Assembly (NCBI GenBank): GCA_021785115.1
Contig: JAJYGO010000055.1
Span: 1 to 5,682 of the forward strand
Direction: 5' to 3'
Source of the DNA: Chloroflexota bacterium
GTDB taxonomy: Bacteria > Chloroflexota > Limnocylindria > Limnocylindrales > CSP1-4
DNA length: 5,682 bases
Part shown: piece by piece, positions 1 through 5,668 of the stretch
Layout of the letters: every line of letters starts with the position of its first letter
How positions within the stretch are numbered: position 1 is the stretch's first letter
Notes under the pieces: model-generated
What the model saw: only the letters and a program-made list of their open reading frames with translations
What the model was told of the DNA's origin: nothing
Database searches by the model: none
Translations under genes and position numbers: made by a program

Positions 1-852
1 CTCCTCCTGCAGGCGCATGCCGACGGCCACGTTCGCGGGCGGGTGCTCGTCCAGACCGCGGAGGAAGCTCGGGACGACGAAGGAGACTTGGGGAAGCCGG
101 CCCAGCCGGAGGTCCCGGAGGTAGTCGTCCTTGCTCGCGCGGGTGCGCGGATCGTGGGCCCAGCGTCGCCAGAACACGAAGACGTTGTCGCTCTCCCCGG
201 AGGTCACCGGGTCCCAGCCGAGGTTGTAGACGCGCCAGCTCACCCCGGCCGCCTCGAGCAGGTCGAGGATCGTCGGGTGATCGAAGACCCCGTAGCCCCA
301 CACGTCGTTCGTCGTGATGCCCCCGCAGGTCCCGGACGCGAGCGCGAAGCGGTTCGGATAGGTCGGGCCCATGACCGAGCAGAAGTAGTTCACGCAGAGC
401 GTGAACTCGCGGAACAGGCCGTAGTAGAAGGGCAGGTCCGCTGCGGTGTAGTAGCCCATGCAGCCGCGGCCATCGGTCCTCGCGAAGCCGTCCATGGCCC
501 CTCCGTGGAACTCGGCGTGCATGGCCGCCCACGAATGCCCGATGTCCGGCGTGGACAGGCTCGTCAGGTGGTAGGGGGCGAGGGATCCGCCACCTTCGGT
601 CGGTTGCGAGTAGCCGGAGGGGACGCCGTGGGTCCCAACGAACGGGGCGAACCCGTAGTAGTGGTCGAAGGATCGGTTCTCCTGGCAGTCGACGACGATG
701 TGCTCGATCGGGGTTCGGGCCAAGGCGCGCCGCGCCGGCCGGGCGGTGCCGCATCCCGCGAGCAGGGGTCCGGCGAGGCCCGCCGCGGCGAGGCGGCCCG
801 CACGCCTCAGGAAGGTGCGCCGGTCTGTCGAGCGCTCGAGCACCGAACGCAT
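1..852 (-). CDS. Tat-exported lipoprotein phosphoesterase, phospholipase C / acid phosphatase family (partial, 3' end missing)
   Basis: Members of this family hydrolyse phosphate esters such as phospholipid head groups outside the cytoplasm. The frame is open to the left window edge, so the C-terminal part is not visible. Numbering from an upstream ATG at 927, the chain shows a twin-arginine motif (DRRTFLRR, 35-42), a hydrophobic stretch and a lipobox LAGC with Cys59. Then come PIEHIVV, the metal-site motif QENRSFDHYYG (E83, N84), DIGHSW (128-133) and the active-site block MGPTYPNR (186-193), where T189 matches the family nucleophile. VSFVVPSF and DEHPP follow near the cut. I prefer the ATG at 852 (Met26) because it gives a normal-length Tat leader and the first codons after 927 have poor GC3. 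Neither start has a clear ribosome binding site. The gene lies 268 bp downstream of the sigma gene on the same strand. Family assignment is firm; substrate is unknown. Confidence 0.9.
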   Translation of the reverse strand, partial: MRSVLERSTDRRTFLRRAGRLAAAGLAGPLLAGCGTARPARRALARTPIEHIVVDCQENRSFDHYYGFAPFVGTHGVPSGYSQPTEGGGSLAPYHLTSLSTPDIGHSWAAMHAEFHGGAMDGFARTDGRGCMGYYTAADLPFYYGLFREFTLCVNYFCSVMGPTYPNRFALASGTCGGITTNDVWGYGVFDHPTILDLLEAAGVSWRVYNLGWDPVTSGESDNVFVFWRRWAHDPRTRASKDDYLRDLRLGRLPQVSFVVPSFLRGLDEHPPANVAVGMRLQEE

Positions 853-1120
853 CCCGTGGGTGTCCGGCTGCGGCGACCCCGGCCCCCGGGCGTCGCGGAC
901 TGCTTGAACCCCACCCGGATGCTCCATCACCCGTGATGGTCGCACGCGCTGTCTCGCCAGGGCGCGTGAGCCGATCGAGGTTCCGGGGGCATGGAGGCCC
1001 GTGGACAGGAGAGCAGCGATCCGTACAAGGTGGCCATCGATCGTGTGACTCTTCTCCCGGCGGCACACGGAGTTCCTCAACCGCCTCGGCTCGTCGCCGG
1101 CGAGGGGCTCATCACGGATC

Positions 1121-2011
1121 TCATCGATCCTCGAACTCCGCGAGGTCGAGCTCGGAGAGGCGCTCGGGGTCGGCGAGGACGTCAATCTCGATGATCTTGC
1201 CGCCCGCCACCGTGAAGCCGAGCACCGAAGCTGGTCGCCCGCCCGGGGCCGCGACAATCCCCGCCGTTCCGTTCACGAGCACCGGTCGCGCGAACGGGCC
1301 GAGTCGCTGGGCGAACGCGACTGCCTGTTCGGCCACCGCCGATGCGCCGCGAATGACCCGGGAGGCGCCGGGAGGGACTGCGCCGGCATCGGCTCGGAGC
1401 ACGACGTCGGGGTCGAGCGCGGCGAGCAGCGCGTCGAAGTCGCCGCCGCGCGCGGCCGCGAGGAAGGCGTCGACGACCTCCCGCTGTCTGGGGAGATCAG
1501 CGTCGGGAACCGGCGCCGCCCCCTTGACGCGGCGTCGGGCCCGGCTCGCGAGCTGCCGGGCCGCCGCCGGAGAGCGCCCCACGATGCGGGCGATCTCGCC
1601 GAAGGGCACATCGAACATGTCGTGCAGCACGAAGGCGAGGCGCTCGGGGGGACCGAGCGTTTGCAGGACCACGAGCAGGGCGAGCCCCACCGAGTCGGCA
1701 AGGAGCGCTTCCTCCTCGGGGCCCAAGCCGTCCGCCCGGCTGACGATGGGATCGGGTAGGTGTGCCTCCAGGGGCTCCTCCCGCCGCGACCTGCGCGAGG
1801 CCAGCATGTTGAGGCACACGCGCGCCACCACCGTCGTGAGCCACCCGCCCAAGTTCTCGATGCCACTCGCGTCCTGACGAGTCAGCCGGAGCCAGGCCTC
1901 CTGGACGGCATCGTCCGCCTCGGCGAGCGAGCCGAGCATCCTGTAGGCGACGGCCCGCAGCCGAACCCGGTGCTGCTCGAAGCGCTCCGCCAGCCAGTCG
2001 TCCTGGTCCAT
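1121..2011 (-). CDS. ECF sigma factor, ECF41/SigJ type, with fused SnoaL-like regulatory domain
   Basis: This 296-residue protein directs RNA polymerase to a small set of promoters. Region 2 spans about residues 9-77 (RMLGSLAEADDAVQEAWLRL, then NLGGWLTTVVARVCLNML). Region 4 spans about 108-163 (ERLAFVLHDMFDVPFGEIA and the helix-turn-helix SPAAARQLASRARRRV). A SnoaL/NTF2-like domain follows from about 174 to the end. ECF41 proteins have no separate anti-sigma factor; this fused domain controls activity. The linker reads HLPDPIV where ECF41 usually has WLPEP, the C-terminal DGGGR motif is reduced to DAGA (208-211), and ADPERL near the end corresponds to NPDKL. The start is the ATG preceded by GAGGGG nine bases upstream. 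The gene diverges from a carboxymuconolactone decarboxylase gene, the classic ECF41 partner, and both face matching promoter-like elements. A weak CTCG/CGAG hairpin at 1090-1104 lies after the stop, without a T run. Confidence 0.95.
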   Translation of the reverse strand: MDQDDWLAERFEQHRVRLRAVAYRMLGSLAEADDAVQEAWLRLTRQDASGIENLGGWLTTVVARVCLNMLASRRSRREEPLEAHLPDPIVSRADGLGPEEEALLADSVGLALLVVLQTLGPPERLAFVLHDMFDVPFGEIARIVGRSPAAARQLASRARRRVKGAAPVPDADLPRQREVVDAFLAAARGGDFDALLAALDPDVVLRADAGAVPPGASRVIRGASAVAEQAVAFAQRLGPFARPVLVNGTAGIVAAPGGRPASVLGFTVAGGKIIEIDVLADPERLSELDLAEFEDR

Positions 2012-2013
2012 CG

Positions 2014-2040
2014 GTCACATCCCCTCGGCACGCCCGGTCA
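2014..2040 (+). promoter_or_regulatory. Putative ECF41-dependent promoter for the decarboxylase operon
   Basis: GTCACATC (2014-2021) and CCGGTCA (2034-2040) are 12 bp apart. Measured as ECF41 elements, this is GGTCACA at 2013-2019, a 16-bp spacer and GGTC at 2036-2039. As I recall it, the published ECF41 motif is TGTCACA with CGTC at -10. Transcription would begin near 2046, leaving about 40 bases of leader before the ATG at 2087. The -35 element lies just upstream of the divergent sigma gene and overlaps its ribosome binding region. Confidence 0.6.
2021..2026 (-). promoter_or_regulatory. Ribosome binding site of the sigma gene
   Basis: The minus strand reads GAGGGG here, nine bases before the ATG at 2011. 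It supports that start, and it overlaps the edge of the plus-strand -35 element. Confidence 0.55.
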
Positions 2041-2046
2041 TCGCAG

Positions 2047-2073
2047 TGACCGGGGAAACCGGCCCGATGTGAC
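2047..2073 (-). promoter_or_regulatory. Putative ECF41-dependent autoregulatory promoter for the sigma gene
   Basis: Read on the minus strand this is GTCACATC (2073-2066), 12 bp, then CCGGTCA (2053-2047), the same elements and spacing as the promoter on the other strand. With the preceding base it reads CGTCACA-N16-GGTC. Transcription would begin near 2041 and run into the sigma gene at 2011. Its -35 element sits inside the leader of the decarboxylase gene, a few bases before that gene's ribosome binding site. Autoregulation is inferred from the match between the two copies. Confidence 0.6.
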
Positions 2074-2074
2074 G

Positions 2075-2080
2075 AGGAGG
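2075..2080 (+). promoter_or_regulatory. Ribosome binding site of the decarboxylase gene
   Basis: A perfect AGGAGG lies six bases before the ATG at 2087. It decides the start: the open frame extends upstream to 1760, but that extension runs antisense through the sigma gene and is not real. Confidence 0.85.
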
Positions 2081-2086
2081 CGGGAC

Positions 2087-2638
2087 ATGGCCCGCATCTC
2101 GCTCGATCCCCCCGAAACCTTGCCGTACCGGATCGGCCGGTGGTTCCTTCGGCGAAGGTTCGGGGAGGTGCTCGACCCCTACCGCGCCCAGGGTCACAAC
2201 ATGCCGGTTGCCCACGCGTTCGGCAAGCTGGAGCAAGGCGCGGCGAAGTGGAGGAGGCTGGACCCGAGGCTCCGGGACCTGGCCGACCTGGCGGCGGCCG
2301 TCAAGATCGGGTGCCCCTGGTGCATGGACTTCGGGTACTGGATCCTTCAGGGGCACGGGATACCCGGCGAGAAGATCGAGGCGGCGCCGCATTGGCGGGA
2401 GAGCGAGCTGTTCGATCCGTCGGAGCGGCTGGTCATGGAGTACGCCGAGGCGATGACCGAGACGCCGCCGGGCGTCGGCGACGACCTCGTGAAGCGGCTA
2501 CTCGAGCACCTCGACGAGGCGGAGCTGGTCGAGCTCACCGCCATCGTCTGCCTCGAGAACGCCCGGTCGCGGTTCAACTCCGCGCTCGGAATGACCCCCC
2601 AGGGATTCAGGGACCGCTGCGAGATCCCGCCGGGGTGA
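2087..2638 (+). CDS. Carboxymuconolactone decarboxylase / AhpD-like protein, ECF41 partner
   Basis: This 183-residue protein belongs to the carboxymuconolactone decarboxylase/AhpD fold. It carries a CxxC pair, CPWCMDFG (C76, C79), in the helix where AhpD-type proteins hold their redox-active cysteines. The usual AhpD histidine after the second cysteine is replaced by the DFG sequence. Conserved helical blocks flank this: LRDLADLAAAVKIG before it, SERLVMEYAEAMTETP and ELVELTAIVCLENARSRFNSALG after it. Thiol-dependent peroxidase or oxidoreductase activity is the likely role, but the substrate of ECF41-linked members is not established. It is divergent from the sigma gene, has a perfect AGGAGG site and is preceded by an ECF41-like promoter. 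The stop overlaps a possible ATG in the next gene's frame (TGATG), which suggests cotranscription with the membrane methyltransferase. Confidence 0.92.
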   Translation: MARISLDPPETLPYRIGRWFLRRRFGEVLDPYRAQGHNMPVAHAFGKLEQGAAKWRRLDPRLRDLADLAAAVKIGCPWCMDFGYWILQGHGIPGEKIEAAPHWRESELFDPSERLVMEYAEAMTETPPGVGDDLVKRLLEHLDEAELVELTAIVCLENARSRFNSALGMTPQGFRDRCEIPPG

Positions 2639-2658
2639 TGAGGGAGGATGCCTCGACG

Positions 2659-3135
2659 ATGAGCCTCCTCGTCCGCAACCTCCTGTTCACCGTCGTCGTG
2701 CCCGGGCTGGGGGGAGCCGGGGTCCCTTGGTGGATTCTGACGCGCTCTGGCGGCACGGCCGCTCCGAGGGCATGGCCCGCCGTCGCCGTCATCGCGAGCG
2801 GCGTGGCCCTGTACGTCTGGTGCATCCGGCTCTTCGCTGCGGTCGGGCGAGGCACGCCCGGACCGTGGGACGCTCCTCGGCGCTTCGTCGCCGTCGGCCC
2901 CTACCGGTGGGTGCGCAATCCCATCTACGTCGCCGCTCTGCTTGTCGTCGCTGGCGAGGCGTGGTTGTTCCTCTCGCTGCCGCTCCTCGCCTACGCGGGG
3001 GCGATGGCCCTCTTCTTCCACCTGTTCGTGATCGGCTACGAGGAGCGGGCGCTGCATCGCCGCTTCGGAGACGCCTACGTGGAGTACCGCCGGACGGTTC
3101 CGCGCTGGATCCCGCGCCCGCAACGAGGCGGGTAG
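2659..3135 (+). CDS. Membrane methyltransferase, isoprenylcysteine O-methyltransferase (ICMT)-like
   Basis: This 158-residue integral membrane protein probably transfers a methyl group from S-adenosylmethionine. Hydrophobic segments lie at about 3-27, 39-62 and 89-125. The family signature is clear: GPYRWVRNPIYVA (80-92), the cofactor-binding region of ICMT-type enzymes, then E100, YEERALHRRFGDAYVEY (127-143) and the ending VPRWIPR. The start MSLLVRNLLFT is typical of bacterial members, and AGGGAGG lies 11 bases upstream. A longer start at 2638 would overlap the previous stop by one base (TGATG) but adds only seven unconvincing residues. It follows the decarboxylase closely and probably shares its promoter. 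Bacterial members act on varied small or lipid substrates; the substrate here cannot be read from sequence. The end of the gene, stop codon included, is duplicated just downstream. Confidence 0.87.
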   Translation: MSLLVRNLLFTVVVPGLGGAGVPWWILTRSGGTAAPRAWPAVAVIASGVALYVWCIRLFAAVGRGTPGPWDAPRRFVAVGPYRWVRNPIYVAALLVVAGEAWLFLSLPLLAYAGAMALFFHLFVIGYEERALHRRFGDAYVEYRRTVPRWIPRPQRGG

Positions 3136-3154
3136 ACCCACGAGGCGGGTAGAC
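3123..3154. repeat. Tandem duplication of the methyltransferase 3' end including its stop codon
   Basis: The 15-bp unit ACGAGGCGGGTAGAC occurs at 3123-3137 and again at 3140-3154, a period of 17 bp. The first copy contains the TAG stop of the methyltransferase gene (3133-3135). The second copy lies in the 31-bp gap before the stop of the convergent acetyltransferase gene. It looks like a small slippage duplication. Confidence 0.75.
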
Positions 3155-3166
3155 GCACTGAGTCGC

Positions 3167-3724
3167 CTACAGGGCATCGCCGGCTTCGCCGCGGCGGAGC
3201 TCGTACCGCACCCCCGACCAGCGCCCGGTGCCGCGGCCGCGCGTGTAGCGCTCGACGAGGTGCATCCCGACCCTCTCCGCGACCCGGATCGAGGCGAGGT
3301 TCTCCGCGCTCGCGTAGGCCCGAACGATCCCCGCCCCGAGGGTGTCAAGGGCGTAGGCCACGAGGGCCCCGACCGCCTCGGTCGCATACCCGCGCCCCTG
3401 GAACGCGGGCGCGATCGTGTAGCCGATCTTGATCGCCTCCGGCTCGCCCTCGACCCGGGAGAGCCCGACGTCCCCGACCAGCTGCCCGGTCTCTCGCTCG
3501 CAGACCGTGAACTGCACCCACCCGCCGGGCTCGCCGGGCGCCCGCGTGGCCATCGCCTCGATCTCCCGGGCGATCGAGCCCGGATCGGTGCGGGTCCATC
3601 CCTGGTAGCGGGACACCTCGGGGTCGGAGCGGTAGGCGGCGATCGTCTCGGCGTCCCCGGGCAGGGACCGGCGGAGCAGCAGGCGCTTGGTGAGCAGCGG
3701 GTGGGGGTCGAGATCGATGCGCAT
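3167..3724 (-). CDS. GNAT family N-acetyltransferase, RimJ/RimL-like (Acetyltransf_3 type)
   Basis: This 185-residue protein would transfer an acetyl group from acetyl-CoA to an amine, either a protein N-terminus or a small molecule. The N-terminus has the usual LLTKRLLLRR opening. Motif A, IGYTIAPAFQGRGYATEAV (100-118), contains the acetyl-CoA pyrophosphate-binding QGRGYA (109-114). Motif B follows with the conserved N142, S145 and ERVGM (150-154). Length and layout fit the RimJ/RimL-like group. The start ATG lies 22 bases after the stop of the aldo/keto reductase on the same strand, so the two are probably cotranscribed. No clear Shine-Dalgarno sequence precedes it, which suggests weak or coupled translation. 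It converges with the methyltransferase gene, the two stops being 31 bp apart. The specific substrate is unknown. Confidence 0.92.
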   Translation of the reverse strand: MRIDLDPHPLLTKRLLLRRSLPGDAETIAAYRSDPEVSRYQGWTRTDPGSIAREIEAMATRAPGEPGGWVQFTVCERETGQLVGDVGLSRVEGEPEAIKIGYTIAPAFQGRGYATEAVGALVAYALDTLGAGIVRAYASAENLASIRVAERVGMHLVERYTRGRGTGRWSGVRYELRRGEAGDAL

Positions 3725-3746
3725 GCAACGAGAGGGTATCCGAGCC

Positions 3747-4754
3747 TCAGGATGGGCGGGGCCGCTCGCTGTCCAGCATGGACATCTGCGGCTCGTCGTA
3801 GCGGTCGCCCGCCGCGGCGCCCGGGGGCAGGGCCCGGTCGATCGCCGCCAGGTCCTCGCCGCCGAGGTCGAGCTTCAGGGCCCCGATCGCCTCGGCGAGG
3901 CCCTCGCGGCGCGTGGTCCCGACGAGCGGCACGACGTCCTCGCCCCGGGACAGGACCCAGGCGATCGCGATCTGGGCCACCGTCGCGCCCCGGGGGCCCG
4001 CGATCTCCCGGAGAGCCTGGACCAGCGAGAGGTTGCGCTCCAGGTTCTCCGGCCGGAACCGGGGCATGCGGGCGCGAAGGTCGCCGGGCTCGATCACGCG
4101 ACCCCTGGACCAGTCGCCCCCGAGCAGCCCGCGAGAGAGGACCCCGTAGGCGGTCACGCCGACGCCGAGCTCGCGGCAGGCTGGCAGGATCTCGGCCTCG
4201 AGCCCGCGCGAGAGCACCGAGTACTCGATCTGCAGGTCGGCGATCGGATGCACCGCGTGGGCCCGGCGCAGCGTGTCAGCGCCCACCTCCGAGAGCCCGG
4301 CATGGCGCACGTATCCGGCCTGGATCATCTCCGCGATGGCCCCGACCGTCTCCTCGATCGGGACGGCTGGGTCCACGCGCCCGAGGCGGTAGATGTCCAC
4401 GTGCTCGGCCCCAAGCCGCTGCAGGCTGTAGGCGAGGAAGTTCTTCACGGCCGTGGGCCGCCCGTCGATGCCGATGAAGGCGCCGTTGGGGGCGCGGAGG
4501 CCCCCGAACTTCACGCTGAGGACCACGTCGTCACGGCGCGAGCCCTGCAGGGCCCGACCGATGAGGAGCTCGTTCCGTCCCATCCCGTAGTAGTCGCCCG
4601 TGTCGAGCAGCGTGACCCCGGCCTCGAGCGCCGCGTGGATCGTGGCGATGCTCTCGTGCTCGTCGGCGGGTCCATAGGCCCCGGACATCCCCATGCACCC
4701 AAGACCGATCGCCGACACCGTGGGGCCGGTCGAGCCGAGCTGCCGTGTGATCAC
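3747..4754 (-). CDS. Aldo/keto reductase, AKR13-like, lacking the canonical active-site histidine
   Basis: The 335-residue protein has the (beta/alpha)8 aldo/keto reductase layout and would use NADPH to reduce carbonyls. It opens with [25 protein letters not shown], split by the first strand. Of the catalytic tetrad, D51 (LLDTGDYYG), Y56 and K82 (LSVKFG) are present. The fourth residue, normally His in a motif like LHRVDP, is Gly125 (IYRLGRVDP). [13 protein letters not shown] and [13 protein letters not shown] follow, with the C-terminal cofactor block [16 protein letters not shown] and an ending [16 protein letters not shown] typical of the AKR13-like subgroup. The GTG start at 4754 is chosen because AGGAGG lies six bases upstream and homology begins there; the open frame continues to 5060 but that extension is low-complexity and antisense-like. 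The gene is downstream of vapC, and the acetyltransferase gene follows it. Confidence 0.93.
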   Translation of the reverse strand: MITRQLGSTGPTVSAIGLGCMGMSGAYGPADEHESIATIHAALEAGVTLLDTGDYYGMGRNELLIGRALQGSRRDDVVLSVKFGGLRAPNGAFIGIDGRPTAVKNFLAYSLQRLGAEHVDIYRLGRVDPAVPIEETVGAIAEMIQAGYVRHAGLSEVGADTLRRAHAVHPIADLQIEYSVLSRGLEAEILPACRELGVGVTAYGVLSRGLLGGDWSRGRVIEPGDLRARMPRFRPENLERNLSLVQALREIAGPRGATVAQIAIAWVLSRGEDVVPLVGTTRREGLAEAIGALKLDLGGEDLAAIDRALPPGAAAGDRYDEPQMSMLDSERPRPS

Positions 4755-4760
4755 GAGGTC

Positions 4761-4766
4761 CCTCCT
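4761..4766 (-). promoter_or_regulatory. Ribosome binding site fixing the GTG start of the aldo/keto reductase
   Basis: The minus strand reads GGAGGAGGG around here, with the AGGAGG core at 4766-4761, six bases before the GTG at 4754. It rules out the much longer upstream reading of this frame. Confidence 0.85.
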
Positions 4767-4837
4767 CCGCGCCGATCCTCTCCTGGAACCCGTCGAGGGA
4801 TGTCGGGGCGACACCAGTATCCGGCGCCAGCGGTGTA

Positions 4838-4856
4838 CCCGCGGGGGCGCCGCGGG
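4838..4856 (-). other. GC-rich stem-loop between vapC and the aldo/keto reductase
   Basis: CCCGCGG (4838-4844) and CCGCGGG (4850-4856) form a perfect 7-bp stem with a 5-base loop. It lies in the 158-bp gap between the vapC stop and the reductase start. No T run follows on either strand, so it is at best a weak terminator or attenuator. GC-rich palindromes also arise by chance in such DNA. Confidence 0.3.
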
Positions 4857-4912
4857 GCGATCGAGTGGAACGGCTGGGCGGCGCCGTCCGAGCCTCGGGC
4901 GATGGCCGGGCC

Positions 4913-5308
4913 CTACGGACGCACTTCGACGAATCCCGCTGCGGCGAAGTCGCCATCGAAGGCCAGGGCCTCCCGCAAGCGAAGCCGGCGCATCAGCGCG
5001 AAGCTCGTGGCATCGACGAACGAGTAGCGTCGCTCGTCGTGGCGTCGGAGCCAGCGCCACGCGTCCTCCTCGACCTCATCCCCGATGTGGCGGATCGCGA
5101 GGCCTGGCACTCGGGTGACCGCGTCGAGGAACTCGACCGCCCGGCGGTGCCCTGCCCGCCGCGCGAGGAAGGTCCAGGTCTCGCCCACGACCAGCGTCGT
5201 GGTGAGCAGTGAGCCGGGCCCCGCCTCCCAGATGGCCCGGGCATCGGGGTGGCGGGCGTCACGGCGGAACCGCAAGCCGACCCAGAAGGACGTGTCGACG
5301 AACCTCAT
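4913..5308 (-). CDS. vapC: PIN-domain ribonuclease toxin, VapC family
   Basis: This 131-residue protein is the toxin of a type II toxin-antitoxin pair. VapC toxins are Mg2+-dependent ribonucleases, often cutting tRNA or rRNA. The acidic PIN residues are in place: D5 in FVDTSFW, E43 in [10 protein letters not shown]99 in [11 protein letters not shown] and D118 or D120 in [12 protein letters not shown]. The size and the ending FVEVRP are typical of a complete, probably active VapC. The ATG lies four bases after the antitoxin stop, so translation is probably coupled to it. The aldo/keto reductase starts 158 bp downstream and appears unrelated. Confidence 0.93.
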   Translation of the reverse strand: MRFVDTSFWVGLRFRRDARHPDARAIWEAGPGSLLTTTLVVGETWTFLARRAGHRRAVEFLDAVTRVPGLAIRHIGDEVEEDAWRWLRRHDERRYSFVDATSFALMRRLRLREALAFDGDFAAAGFVEVRP

Positions 5309-5312
5309 GAAC

Positions 5313-5522
5313 TCATGACCCGTACACGACCCGATCGATGTCTCCGGCCTCCTCGTCGATGTCCCCGACCAGTGCCGCCATGGGATCGCGATCCTGCGCT
5401 GGGCCCAGGCGCTCGCGCACGAGCTCGCGGATCAGCGCTGCCCTGGACATGTGCCGCCGCGCGGCCTCCGTCGCCAGGGCCTCGTCGAGCGCCTCGTCGA
5501 TGCTGATCTGGAGTCTCCGCAT
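5313..5522 (-). CDS. vapB: Ribbon-helix-helix antitoxin, VapB family
   Basis: This 69-residue protein is the antitoxin partner of the PIN toxin that follows it. The N-terminus is a ribbon-helix-helix DNA-binding domain: beta strand RLQISID (3-9), helix 1 around EALDEALATEAARR, and helix 2 around SRAALIRELVRERL. The acidic tail DPMAALVGDIDEEAGDIDRVVYG is typical of VapB tails that wrap the toxin active site. Such antitoxins repress their own operon, alone and with the toxin. The ATG at 5522 has no Shine-Dalgarno sequence, and a candidate -10 element ends nine bases upstream, so the message may be leaderless. Confidence 0.92.
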   Translation of the reverse strand: MRRLQISIDEALDEALATEAARRHMSRAALIRELVRERLGPAQDRDPMAALVGDIDEEAGDIDRVVYGS

Positions 5523-5530
5523 GACAGGAG

Positions 5531-5559
5531 CTTACATCATCAACGTGATGGTTACACAA
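5531..5559 (-). promoter_or_regulatory. Putative vapBC promoter, possibly leaderless
   Basis: On the minus strand TTGTGT (5559-5554) and TGTAAG (5536-5531) are 17 bp apart, matching three and four positions of the standard -35 and -10 hexamers. The start point would fall at or next to the vapB ATG at 5522. The stretch is clearly richer in A/T than the rest of the window. Confidence 0.4.
5538..5550. promoter_or_regulatory. Candidate VapB operator, inverted repeat
   Basis: CATCA and TGATG form perfect 5-bp arms around a 3-base centre. The repeat lies between the candidate -35 and -10 elements of vapB, where a ribbon-helix-helix repressor would block polymerase. The arms are short, so this is suggestive only. 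Confidence 0.4.
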
Positions 5560-5668
5560 CCACGAGAGAGGCGGAGGCCGACGCCACTGTCCTTCGAGGA
5601 CGACCTGTCGAAGTTGCGCCATCCGCCACATGGGATCGTCGGCATGCCGTGACGTGGCCCCGCTTCCC

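Noticed and set aside
43..936. Plus-strand open frame of 297 codons
   Set aside because: It is antisense to the phosphoesterase, whose motifs on the minus strand are unmistakable. The translation has no recognisable family and is a GC-driven shadow.
1024..1050. Third GTCACA element on the minus strand (1049-1044), upstream of the phosphoesterase, as another ECF41 promoter
   Set aside because: The -35-like part matches, but at the right spacing the -10 position reads TGTA and not GGTC/CGTC. The full GTCACATC-N12-CCGGTCA pattern is absent.
991..1194. 67-codon plus-strand frame partly in the gap between the phosphoesterase and sigma genes
   Set aside because: There is no Shine-Dalgarno site and no recognisable motif, and its end overlaps the sigma gene antisense with an Arg/Gly-rich tail.
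933..1877. Plus-strand open frame of 314 codons, rich in Ser, Arg and Ala
   Set aside because: It is antisense to the ECF41 sigma gene and has the biased composition of a non-coding frame.
1760..2086. N-terminal extension of the decarboxylase frame
   Set aside because: It runs antisense through the sigma gene. The AGGAGG at 2075-2080 fixes the start at 2087.
3260..5027. Two long overlapping plus-strand open frames (3260-4477 and 3687-5027)
   Set aside because: Both run antisense to the acetyltransferase and aldo/keto reductase genes, with arginine/proline-rich, low-complexity translations.
4755..5060. 102-codon N-terminal extension of the aldo/keto reductase
   Set aside because: It overlaps vapC out of frame, lacks family similarity, and a strong AGGAGG site with GTG marks the start at 4754, where the conserved opening begins.
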